NCBI GenBank assembly: GCA_949825065.1
Contig: OX463849.1
Span: 620,001-684,000 of the forward strand
Reading direction: 5' to 3'
DNA: 64,000 bases
DNA from: Odontocerum albicorne
Taxonomy: Eukaryota > Arthropoda > Insecta > Trichoptera > Odontoceridae
The translations under genes and the position numbers were made by a program. The notes under the pieces were generated by a model. It searched no databases. It was not told the DNA's origin and saw only the letters and a list, made by a program, of their open reading frames with translations. Below, piece after piece: positions 54,856 to 64,000 of the stretch; position 1 is the first letter of the stretch, and every line of letters starts with the position of its first letter.

Positions 54856-55872
54856 TTCTATTGTCGGGCTGTATCACGACCAATAATGGGAGATGCGATA
54901 AGATGAGCTCAGACCCTATAATCTTGCTAGTTTTTCTATTGTCGGGCTGTATCACGACCAATAATGGGAGATGCGATAAGATGAGCTCAGACCCTATAAT
55001 CTTGCTAGTTTTTCTATTGTCGGGCTGTATCACGACCAATAATGGGAGATGCGATAAGATGAGCTCAGACCCTATAATCTTGCTAGTTTTTCTATTGTCG
55101 GGCTGTATCACGACCAATAATGGGAGATGCGATAAGATGAGCTCAGACCCTATAATCTTGCTAGTTTTTCTATTGTCGGGCTGTATCACGACCAATAATG
55201 GGAGATGCGATAAGATGAGCTCAGACCCTATAATCTTGCTAGTTTTTCTATTGTCGGGCTGTATCACGACCAATAATGGGAGATGCGATAAGATGAGCTC
55301 AGACCCTATAATCTTGCTAGTTTTTCTATTGTCGGGCTGTATCACGACCAATAATGGGAGATGCGATAAGATGAGCTCAGACCCTATAATCTTGCTAGTT
55401 TTTCTATTGTCGGGCTGTATCACGACCAATAATGGGAGATGCGATAAGATGAGCTCAGACCCTATAATCTTGCTAGTTTTTCTATTGTCGGGCTGTATCA
55501 CGACCAATAATGGGAGATGCGATAAGATGAGCTCAGACCCTATAATCTTGCTAGTTTTTCTATTGTCGGGCTGTATCACGACCAATAATGGGAGATGCGA
55601 TAAGATGAGCTCAGACCCTATAATCTTGCTAGTTTTTCTATTGTCGGGCTGTATCACGACCAATAATGGGAGATGCGATAAGATGAGCTCAGACCCTATA
55701 ATCTTGCTAGTTTTTCTATTGTCGGGCTGTATCACGACCAATAATGGGAGATGCGATAAGATGAGCTCAGACCCTATAATCTTGCTAGTTTTTCTATTGT
55801 CGGGCTGTATCACGACCAATAATGGGAGATGCGATTAGATGAGATCAGACCCTATAATCTTGCTAGTTTTTG
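54856..55872. repeat. Minisatellite, 78-bp unit, 13 almost identical copies
   Basis: Unit TTCTATTGTCGGGCTGTATC, ACGACCAATAATGGGAGATG, CGATAAGATGAGCTCAGACC, CTATAATCTTGCTAGTTT. Differences appear only in the last copy (GATTAGATGAGATC), pointing to very recent expansion or homogenisation. 78 bp equals 26 codons, giving 325- and 372-codon frames on opposite strands. Neither is a gene. Confidence 0.97.
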
Positions 55873-56074
55873 TTTTAAATATATTTTTTGTAGCTTTTTA
55901 AATAAACGTGTACGTGTAATTTCAGAATATAAATGTATGTAAATACTACCAATAAACCATTTAATTATCTTGCATATATTCTATTTGTTTCATCCAAAAA
56001 AGATTTTACACAAAAAATAATTTACATTCAGGTAAAAAAAAGACCAATAAGAGACCAATCTGTAAACAATAATA

Positions 56075-56082
56075 TACGAGTA
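56075..56082. other. TACGAGTA scar in the first unit of the 39-bp array
   Basis: First unit AATAATATACGAGTAATACT against later units AATAATATAATACT. Confidence 0.7.
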
Positions 56083-57600
56083 ATACTACAAGTAGAGGAG
56101 AAGAATGCATTCAATAATATAATACTATAAGCAGATGAGAAGAATGCGTTCAATAATATAGTACTATAAGTAGAGGAGAAGAATGCGTTCAATAATATAG
56201 TACTACAAGTAGAGGAGAAGAATGCGTTCAATAATATAGTACTATAAGTAGAGGAGAACAATGTGTTCAATAATATAGTACTACAAGTAGAGGAGAAGAA
56301 TGCGTTCAATAATATAGTACTATAAGTAGAGGAGAACAATGTGTTCAATAATATAGTACTATAAGTAGAGGAGAAGAATGCGTTCAATAATATAGTACTA
56401 TAAGTAGAGGAGAAGAATGCGTTCAATGATATAATACTACAAGCAGATGAGAAGAATGCGTTCAATAATATAGTACTATAAGTAGAGGAGAAGAATGCGT
56501 TCAATGATATAATACTACAAGCAGATGAGAATAATGCATTCAATAATATAGTACTATAAGTAGAGGAGAATAATGCGTTCAATAATATAATACTACAAGC
56601 AGATGAGAATAATGCATTCAATAATATAGTACTATAAGTAGAGGAGAAGAATGCGTTCAATGATATAATACTACAAGCAGATGAGAAGAATGCGTTCAAT
56701 AATATAGTACTACAAGTAGAGGAGAACAATGTGTTCAATAATATAGTACTGCAAGTAGAGGAGAAGAATGCGTTCAATAATATAGTACTATAAGTAGAGG
56801 AGAACAATGTGTTCAATAATATAGTACTATAAGTAGAGGAGAATAATGCGTTCAATAATATAATACTACAAGCAGATGAGAAGAATGCGTTCAATAATAT
56901 AGTACTATAAGTAGAGGAGAAGAATGCGTTCAATGATATAATACAAGTAGAGGAGAAGAATGCGTTCAATAATATAGTACTATAAGTAGAGGAGAAGAAT
57001 GCGTTCAATAATATAGTACTATAAGTAGAGGAGAAGAATGCGTTCAATAATATAGTACTATAAGTAGAGGAGAAGAATGCGTTCAATGATATAATACTAC
57101 AAGCAGATGAGAAGAATGCGTTCAATAATATAGTACTATAAGTAGAGGAGAAGAATGCGTTCAATAATATAACACTACAAGTAGAGGAGAAGAATGCGTT
57201 CAATAATATAATACTACAAGTAGAGGAGAAGAATGCGTTCAATAATATAATACTACAAGTAGAGGAGAAGAATGCGTTCAATAATATAATACTACAAGTA
57301 GAGGAGAAGAATGCGTTCAATAATATAATACTACAAGTAGAGGAGAAGAATGCGTTCAATAATATAATATTACAAGTAGAGGAGAAGAATGCGTTCAATA
57401 ATATAATACTACAAGTAGAGGAGAAGAATGCGTTCAATAATATAATACTACAAGTAGAGGAGAAGAATGCGTTCAATAATATAATACTACAAGTAGAGGA
57501 GAAGAATGCGTTCAATAATATAATACTACAAGTAGAGGAGAAGAATGCGTTCAATAATATAATATTACAAGTAGAGGAGAAGAATGCGTTCAAGGACAAG
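56083..57600. repeat. Minisatellite, 39-bp unit, about 39 copies
   Basis: Unit AATGCGTTCAATAATATAGT, ACTATAAGTAGAGGAGAAG with many variants (TAATACTACAAG, GCAGATGAG, AACAATGTG). Variants are regionally grouped: the right third (57160-57590) is homogeneous, the left two thirds mixed. The 540-codon minus-strand frame is a by-product. Confidence 0.97.
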
Positions 57601-57671
57601 GAAGATAAAAAAGGAAAATTAGGATAATAGGGTGTTCTGAGTGACGTCATAATTTTCCGATTCTCTCTTAA

Positions 57672-58580
57672 GGGGGTATTCTCATGGACCGAAAAATCGA
57701 CGATTTTTAAGATTTTTTTTCAGTGAAGAAAATTTTTTTAAAATTATTGTTCTTTTAGACATATTTATTTATCTTTTAAGAACATTTTCATAAATTTTCA
57801 TCATAAAAAAAAACAATTTTTTGCTGTTATCAAGTCTGAAGTAAGGCCGCCCCGCCCCGCCCCGCCCGTACATGGAGGGAGTTAATTATGTCCGTAATTG
57901 TGGCTGTTGTACAAGTCTGAAAATTAAAAAAAAATCTGTTTTACTCAGAAAGCACGTGGCTCTAGCCGGTACGAGAATAATTAAAAAATAATAATTAGAA
58001 AAAAATGTCGGTTTGTTGAAATTAAAAATTAATTTTTTTGTCTTTAGAGGAGTGAAAAAAATCGAAAAAATGAATCGATTGAAATAATTCTAGTACCGGC
58101 TATAGAAAGAGGTATAATAAAGAGAATAAGTACTTATTCATTAAAATCGGTTAATTAGTTTTGGAGTTATTACTGGGAATAGTTAAAAAAAAGTGATTTT
58201 TCAGGAAACGCGTTTTAAGTTTGAAGTGCGATATTTACACGAATTAAAGTAAATGTTTTCAACTAACTGTTAATCAGCAATTCTAGGACCATATAAACTT
58301 GTTTATAAATCCCGACAAACTAAATATCAATTCATCATTCCAAGAAATCCTATTGGACGAGAATTCTTGGAAAATAAGGCTGCTGCTATAACAATAGACG
58401 GCCCGAAAGCTGCGAAGTTCAGGTCATTTTCCGACCGGCGCGCTCGACCATAAACCCTCATAACTTTTCTAATTTTCAAGATTTTTGAAAATTTCTCACT
58501 GGAAATGATTCAGAAAGGATTATAAAAAATAAAATGATAAATAAATCGATTTAAAAAAAAATCAAATGAGAATACCCCCC
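57672..58580. mobile_element. Non-autonomous TTAA element, 909 bp
   Basis: TTAA at 57668-57671 and 58581-58584. Ends GGGGGTATTCTCATGGA and TCAAATGAGAATACCCCCC are inverted repeats with one or two mismatches. Subterminal A/T-rich blocks also mirror each other (AATCGACGATTTTTAAGATT against AAATAAATCGATTTAAAAAA). The centre has a CCGCCCCGCCCCGCC run (57849-57868). No transposase frame. The target site is piggyBac-like, but the termini are not the usual CCC type, so its superfamily is uncertain. Confidence 0.75.
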
Positions 58581-58584
58581 TTAA

Positions 58585-59165
58585 ACGTTAATAAGGATGT
58601 TGCACATCTGATAACACTCATGAGTTCGTTCGGAAATCACGCCGAGTGAACCGCAAACAAAGAAATGTAAAATGAGATGCTGCGACATAAGAAGGTCTCA
58701 ACCCCTGATCCAAGTACGGAGTATACCTATGCCGTCTCCTGGAAGAAAGAAGAATTCACCTATTTTACACATCATCCATTGGCTGCATTTAACTGATTTT
58801 AATTTACGGGCTGTTTTCGTGAAGTCGATTATCCGCGTAAATGGATATAAATCTGAAAATGTATAATAAAATGGATATAATCCGAAAATTGCATGGTATA
58901 TTGTACAATATATAAAATGGATATAATCCGAAAAATATGTACGAGTATATTGTATGTAGATCACGCGCTAATATTCCTTTATTTATTTCATCCACGGCCC
59001 TTGTCGACTTCAAAATAATATAATGTATTTTTATGCAATTAAACAATAAAATTGACAGTTGACAATAATACAAATTATACGGTATAAAACAGGGCTGTTC
59101 AACCGTTTTGTATACTTTTCTTGACGGGCGACGTCGTAATCTACCAGTGTACAGATAAAAATATG
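58585..59165. other. Stretch without recognised genes
   Basis: 58865-58950 has a diverged tandem duplication of AAATGGATATAATCCGAAAA. One copy contains TACGAGTA where the other has TA. Confidence 0.45.
58940..58947. other. TACGAGTA scar in a local duplication
   Basis: CCGAAAAATATGTACGAGTA followed by TATTGTA, against CCGAAAATTGCATGGTATAT in the sister copy. Confidence 0.55.
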
Positions 59166-59170
59166 TACAA

Positions 59171-59428
59171 AACATTGGCCTAACTACTCGTATAAGAACA
59201 CGTAACTCCATATGTGTAACTTTACACCTGAGAGAAAATACGTCACAGTTTGTCCTATGTAAACTTAAACATTGTTTTTTAAATATATCTGATTGATAAC
59301 GACATTGTTTTTTTATCAATCAGATATATTTAAAAAAACAAATTTTTAGTTTACAAAGGACGAACTGTGACGTTTTTTCTCTCTCCTGTAAAGTTACTCA
59401 TACGGAGTTACGTGTTCTTATAGTTAGG
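59171..59428. mobile_element. Hairpin (foldback) element, about 258 bp
   Basis: Two arms of about 120-130 bp pair almost completely. Arm 1 has AAGAACACGTAACTCC, CGTCACAGTTTGTCCTATGT, AAATATATCTGATTGATAA; arm 2 is its complement. The loop is only about 20 bases. Arm 1 carries an extra CTCGTA at 59187-59192 that arm 2 lacks. Confidence 0.85.
59185..59192. other. TACTCGTA scar in one hairpin arm
   Basis: Arm 1 reads CCTAACTACTCGTATAAGAA; the complement of arm 2 reads CCTAACTATAAGAA. TA has become TACTCGTA. Consistent with a transposon excision footprint. Confidence 0.7.
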
Positions 59429-59554
59429 TCAACGAAAATTATAATCAGGTATAATAATTAAATAGATCTGATTATAATATATAGATTCATGGTTGTTCAA
59501 TACTTATATATGGTAGATTCCCGCGTGAAGGAACTACACAGGTCAATTGCTGGT

Positions 59555-60480
59555 ATACAAATGTCGAATGGGAATGTGTGCGGATTGTTGTGAGCAGATG
59601 ACATGGTAACATAGTGTTGGCGGAGAGTGAATATATTGCAGAGTTTGTAAAGTAAATTGTATAAGACACGCGAAGAGAAAGGTGAATATTGCGATATCCA
59701 AAGTAACGGTGATAGAATTTTTTTCAATGAAAAGTAAATGAGACATATGGGTGAATTATGAAAAATCGAAGCAAGTTGAGAAACTCTGTTATTTGGGTAG
59801 TATTTTCACAGATGATGAAATATTTAAGAGGGATATCGAATGACGTGTAGCGATAGGAAACAAAGGTAATGGGGCACTAAAACATATAACATATAAACTC
59901 GTATACTCGAATCGGACAGTATCAAAATATGGTAAGACGCTAGTCAGCAATAGTATTTTGGTGGCAACTTTGATGAAAACCAACGAAGCGTGGACGTGGA
60001 AAAAACAATGAGATGGTTGGAATAAATGGTGTAGAAACGCGTGTATTGAGAAGAATACACGGAATGACAATGTATGAAAGAATACGAAATGAAGTGATAG
60101 GGTATGAATGTGAAGTTAAGGCTGATGTGTTGAGTAAGATGGAGAAGAACACGTTGATATGGTTTGTGCGTGTGGAACGAATGAATGAAGATAGACTAAC
60201 AAAATAAATATACTCGTACAGTGCAAATGTGTCAGTACAAATATATAATACACGCTTTATCTTCGTGCGAGGCATTACTTTACTTTTTATAATCGAATGT
60301 GGGTACATAACATATTATTATATTTGTTGGATCAAGTGAGTGATATAATGAAAGAAGGAAACGAAGACAGTCAGAGAATACGTAAAAGTTGTATGAGAAA
60401 GTTGTGTCGAGATAGGAAAGTATGGTGCTCTGTCTTCTCTGCCTAGCCCGAGAAGAAAATTACGCGATGGTATGTATTTG
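59555..60480 (+). mobile_element. LINE family A, longest copy (about 0.9 kb)
   Basis: Starts just before the broken catalytic box (ADD at 59597) and runs through HMGEL-KIEAS, DIE-RVAIGN and SKYGKTLVSNSILVATLM. At 60013-60207 it has an open frame with RVLRRIHGMTMYERIRNEVI and KMEKNTLIWFVRVERMNED. The 3' terminus is at 60422-60478. Useful as the reference copy for the derived minisatellites. Confidence 0.8.
60211..60218. other. TACTCGTA scar in LINE family A
   Basis: AATATACTCGTACAGTGCAA here, AATATACAGTGCAAATG at 46715-46731. Confidence 0.7.
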
Positions 60481-60774
60481 TATAATAATTTAATATTAAT
60501 TATGAACAAAAAGTAATACATTATATAATATTTAAATTTACAAATGATCACATTATGATGAAAAAATACCAGGCACACAATAAATGCTTGTGTTAATAAA
60601 AGTATTTTGTTATTGTTCATTTTTTATTCGTTAAATATCTAAAATATCTCAGTCGGCATTTCACGTTTAAAACGCAACTTAATTCACTTTTTCAGTTCGT
60701 CGTATTTTTTATTAGAATCGACTATAATAATATTTTTTGTACATACACATATCTATATATAGTACGTGTATGCA

Positions 60775-61032
60775 ATGGAAGAATTTTTTTTTATAAAAGC
60801 ATGCCGCGATCGATTGGCAGATCGCTATCGACTGGTCGGACATCCCTGGCACGTGGGATCGTGTCTAGCGGACAAAAGTATTGTTGAAAATTTTAAATCG
60901 CGTAATTTTTTAAATAATAAAAAGTACTCGCACATCGGTCTGGTCTCCATTGCCGGAATATTATTTTATATAATGTTCCATCGCTTATTTTTACGTCATG
61001 GAAAAAATTGTTATTTTAAAGAAAATAAATGA
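60775..61032 (+). CDS. Hypothetical 85-residue frame with a possible membrane segment
   Basis: ATG at 60775. The product starts MEEFFFIKACRDRLADRYRL and includes GHPWHVGSCLADKSIVENFK and a hydrophobic stretch SHIGLVSIAGILFYIMFHRL (about residues 52-71). Composition of 60800-60880 is less AT-rich than its surroundings. No family recognised, no splice or promoter evidence. It could be an exon, a degraded transposon frame or chance. Confidence 0.25.
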   Translation: MEEFFFIKACRDRLADRYRLVGHPWHVGSCLADKSIVENFKSRNFLNNKKYSHIGLVSIAGILFYIMFHRLFLRHGKNCYFKENK

Positions 61033-61035
61033 TGA

Positions 61036-61158
61036 TTTTTGTAATGTCTCTGAAGTTGTGGGTGGTTTTGTAATGCCCCTGAAGTTGTGGGTGGTTTTGT
61101 AATGTCCCTGAAGTTGTGGGTGGTTGTGTAATGTCCCTGAAGTCGTGGGTGGTTTTGA
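61036..61158. repeat. Tandem repeat, 29-bp unit, four copies
   Basis: Unit TTTTGTAATGTCCCTGAAGT and TGTGGGTGG. Confidence 0.88.
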
Positions 61159-61189
61159 GAAATTATTGTAAATAATCTTAAATGTCACT

Positions 61190-61272
61190 GAAGCTGGTTG
61201 GCTAGAAGAAATTGCTCTATATCAAAAAGTCCGCCTGCTCTACGTGTTTAACTATGTACAGAAAATAATAAT
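61190..61272 (+). mobile_element. SINE/LINE-B tail remnant
   Basis: GGTTGGCTAGAAGAAATTGC and CCGCCTGCTCTACGTG-TTAA resemble the shared tail; then an A-rich end. Confidence 0.45.
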
Positions 61273-61739
61273 AAAAAGTAAAAATATTTTTTGAGGAATC
61301 ATTGAAAATAATTCAATATATGATTTAGAAAATATAATAAAGTCACAATATGTAAATAGAAACTATAAGAAATAAATACAATTAATAATTCTGAGAACTG
61401 AGAGAGGTCAGAGATAAAATAAAACTGCTAAAAAATCTTATAAAGCATATTCCCATTAAAATTTACATACTTTAAATTTGAAAAAAAAAACAAGAATTTA
61501 TATAGTAGTATTTTGTAGCACTTGGTAGCTACTGAGTGTTCCGAGAAACGACAATATTTTGGCAGTTATGAATACTTAACGTCAATAGCTACCATAATAA
61601 ATACACCCAGATGCTAAGCAAGTGCGCTAACCGTTAGGCCACAGCGCTGGAATCATTATTTTGAGGAGAGCTCTTTTATCATCTAATGAAAAAAATATAA
61701 TCAGTAAGTCATAGAGGATAAAGTACTCGTATGTATTTC
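61273..61739. other. Stretch without genes; tRNA-like fragment
   Basis: 61611-61655 minus strand shows GTGGCCTAACGGTTAGCGCA, an A-box-like piece of a tRNA-derived repeat. Nothing else recognised. Confidence 0.4.
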
Positions 61740-61945
61740 CGACCGCCGTGGCCTAGTAGGTAAGACAAGACGCCTGTTTCCGGGGACTGTAGGTTCTATT
61801 CCCGCTGCTACCTATTATTTTTAAAAGGATTCCAATCTGGCATTCACTTAAGGCCTTTTTGATATATGTACTCGTATATCTGATTGATTGACGGAGTTTG
61901 CCATATGGTAATAAACCCGTCAGGTTGCACTGTACGCAGTTCAGT
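61740..61945 (+). mobile_element. tRNA-derived SINE copy
   Basis: Head CGCCGTGGCCTAGTAGGTAA, B-box region TAGGTTCTATTCCCGCTGC, then the body, a TACTCGTA octamer at 61869, and the tail GCCATATGGTAATAAACCCG. Confidence 0.75.
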
Positions 61946-62790
61946 CTGATCCCATCACCACGCACGTTGTTATGGGAGACAAAATAAGTTCCCATCGAGC
62001 GCGATCTACATTAAAAGTGAAATTAATAGTAGTGACAACGGACTTATAGACGGACGTTGTACTGTACATATTACAACAAAAGTGTAACCCTCAATATATT
62101 CGAATTGTTCATTCGGATATATTGAAGAGCGTGGCCGGGAGACTACATTGTCTCAGCCTTATTTATAGATTCTTCGGGTTTAGAATCAATCGAGTAAGCG
62201 CGGAACTTCTAGTTCTTCATCGCACGTGAAGAAACAAGAGTCTGCCAGACGTTAACTGTTACCAGACGATATCTTTTACCAAATTGGGTGTTTTTTTTTA
62301 AATATTTTTTAGGATTCCATTGGGATTCGAACCTAACGTCTAATCTAGATTACGGAGGTCGTTGAAGTGCAACACAATAAAACAGTGTCGATAAAGATAC
62401 GAATAATATGACCAGAAATTATGTACGTAGAACTTGCAGGGTTGATTTACGTTTGGATTGTTTAAGGTTTCTCTACACCTACGGGTAAGGAAAGGGTGTA
62501 TCGCGTGGGAAATGCCAAAATATCCTTTGACATAAGTTTATCTGAACATATGCAGATTCGGGAAAGTGCCTAATCTAATGACCACAGCCACTACCTTCGT
62601 ATCTTTACACTAACTTTTTTTTTTGTTACATTTTTAATCTGTCATTAGCGAGTTCGAGTCCCAAGCTGAAGCGCCCTTGAGGAGAGTTTACTCTCTAAAC
62701 GGCGTTGTATAAATTGTAATTTTATTTTTACTGACGTGACTGGCCCACACTAGATAAGCGCGAGTACACGCTTCACTATCCGGAGCCTTG
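61946..62790. other. Unassigned stretch with an inverted SINE head
   Basis: 62315-62372 on the minus strand reads CGACCTCCGTAATCTAGATT and GTTAGGTTCGAATCCCAATG, a SINE head. 62095-62130 has a short palindrome around ATTCGAAT/ATTCGGATATATTGA. No gene seen. Confidence 0.45.
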
Positions 62791-62794
62791 ACCG

Positions 62795-62977
62795 ATGTCG
62801 GCTCAAGGCAGGAGGTCCACCGTCTTGGATGTGCAGCTTGTATGGTGTCTGGTACTCGCCGCTTGCGTCACCGCGGCCTCGAGGTCCGCCGACCGACCGC
62901 TGCCCCTCCATCTTCGCCGATTCGTCGCCGATTTTTATCCATATCGACTGTTAAATAGCTTCTCTAAGCCGCGCTGA
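62795..62977 (+). CDS. Hypothetical 60-residue secreted-type frame in a GC-rich island
   Basis: MSAQGRRSTVLDVQLVWCLV then LAACVTAASRSADRPLPLHL and RRFVADFYPYRLLNSFSKPR. Residues 12-28 resemble a signal sequence with a cleavable TAA/S site. The island (62740-63180) stands out from AT-rich surroundings, and a good donor (CAAGGTACAA at 63171) lies downstream, though out of this frame. It may be a 5' exon, an upstream frame in a 5' UTR, or chance. No family recognised. Confidence 0.3.
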   Translation: MSAQGRRSTVLDVQLVWCLVLAACVTAASRSADRPLPLHLRRFVADFYPYRLLNSFSKPR

Positions 62978-63679
62978 GCGGTGATCTGCCCATCGGTGAA
63001 GAAGGAACCGGTCGTGCCGTGCCGTGAAGCTGTCACCTGTCATTTGAGCAAATCCTTGTGATAATATTCTCCGATCCATTCTATACACACTCCCTCCCAG
63101 TGCTACGAGTAGTGCTTGCCTGTTCGTCTGTCGATCTTCGCGCTGTCTTTTCGGAAGCTGTTATCATCCGCAAGGTACAACTACAATCACCCACTATAGT
63201 GTCTCAGTGTACAAAAACGTTTCGTCGATGTTTAAAAAAAAAATCTATGTGAATTTTCTATACAAATAACAACTTAATTGTTGAAGAAGCCTAAATATTT
63301 AATTGTCACAAGTTGTCTAATTGAATTAGTAAAATAAATATCGTGAAACCATTTACAAGTATATATTAGAATCATTTATATATCCAGTGTCATATGATAA
63401 CCATGTTTTTTTATAGAAACTTGTCTCCTTTCACGATTAAATCGATTTCACATAGGCATCATTAAGTATTGTAAAAACAGCCATGTATTGTAATCCCAAA
63501 ACAGTGTCGTAAATAAAAACACTTATTGTTTGTTTTAAGTGTTTTGTTTTAAGTGTTTTCAAAAACACGTTTAATTGATGTTTTTTTAAATATATTCTAT
63601 GTGAATTTTATATAAAAATAGACAACTTATTGTTTGATAAAGTCAACATATTAATTGATAGCAGGTTGTCTAATTGTCA
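62978..63679. other. GC-rich island end, then AT-rich DNA
   Basis: To about 63180 the GC-rich island continues, with one TACGAGTA at 63114 and a donor-like GGTACAA. 63230-63680 has two diverged copies of a TTTTTAAA...TATGTGAATTTT...GACAACTTA block (about 63228-63300 and 63580-63670). No gene recognised. Confidence 0.4.
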
Positions 63680-64000
63680 CTAAAACGTATGTAACCAAAC
63701 CGGACAGTATTCAAATCTGCGAAAATGATAGTTCACAAAAGTGTTTTGCTGCCAACTTTGTTGTATGGGAGTGAATCATGGACGTGGGAAAGACTGATAT
63801 CAGCCGAATAAATGCCGTAGAAATGCGTGCATTTAAAAGAAAGTGTGGTGTGACAATATATGAAAGAATTAGGAATAAAGTGATTAGGGATAAATGTGAA
63901 CTTAAGGTATAACTTATTGTATTGAGTAAGATGATGAAGAGCTCGCTGAAATGGTTCGGGCACGTGGATCGAATAAATTAAGGAATACTAAGAGCACAAA
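63680..64000 (+). mobile_element. LINE family A copy running off the window end
   Basis: ACCGGACAGTATTCAAATCT, TTTTGCTGCCAACTTTGTTG, then RAFKRKCGVTIYERIRNKVI and SSLKWFGHVDRIN. Continues beyond 64000. Confidence 0.75.

Noticed and set aside
54856..55872. 372- and 325-codon frames on opposite strands
   Set aside because: By-product of the 78-bp array.
56083..57600. 540-codon minus-strand frame rich in Ser/Phe/Leu
   Set aside because: By-product of the 39-bp array; the same reasoning applies.

Overview
The window is nuclear DNA of an insect. It carries a precursor with the adipokinetic hormone layout behind an arthropod-style TATA/initiator promoter, spliced or intact orthologues of eukaryotic housekeeping genes, and a crowd of insect-type transposons (mariner, pogo, piggyBac, hAT, Helitron, RTE-like and jockey/CR1-like LINEs, tRNA-derived SINEs). 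The DNA is AT-rich and very repeat-dense. I cannot fix the insect order from the sequence alone. There is no bacterial-style operon, CRISPR array or defence island. Layout: 1-740 holds the last exon of the RNA polymerase III subunit RPC4 (plus strand). 810-4890 is an RTE-like LINE copy split by a mariner-derived MITE and by a 3.27 kb piggyBac element that kept its TTAA duplication. 5526-8940 is mitochondrial ribosomal protein mS26 (minus strand, two exons) with a TE-filled intron. 10249-11208 is an intact single-exon cyclin H gene. 11.5-28.8 kb is almost entirely transposon debris: five mariner-type copies, one pogo/Tigger derivative, a palindromic MITE family, TTAA elements, LINE tails, plus a displaced fragment of the mS26 gene at 13.8 kb. 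28883-29181 (minus) is the first coding exon and core promoter of an adipokinetic-hormone gene. 29297-31629 is a decayed Helitron. From 32 kb to 58 kb the window is dominated by long tandem arrays (50, 57, 62, about 103-133, 59, 17, 78 and 39 bp units) between LINE, SINE, hAT and mariner remnants. 58.6-64 kb has a hairpin element, more LINE/SINE copies and two short uncertain reading frames. The real host genes are four: Polr3d (partial), mRpS26, CycH and Akh (partial). They are independent transcription units, not a pathway. The structural story lies in the repeats. First, the octamer TACTCGTA/TACGAGTA occurs about 19 times by my reading count, against roughly 2-3 expected from base composition. 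In five paralogue comparisons inside the window it is a clean 6-bp insertion that turns TA into TA-CTCG-TA or TA-CGAG-TA. That is the form of an excision scar from a mariner with CGAG...CTCG termini, and two mariners with such a terminus sit in this window. Second, several minisatellites are demonstrably tandem amplifications of pieces of LINE or MITE sequence, caught inside their parent elements. Third, a SINE family and a LINE family share the same 3' tail.
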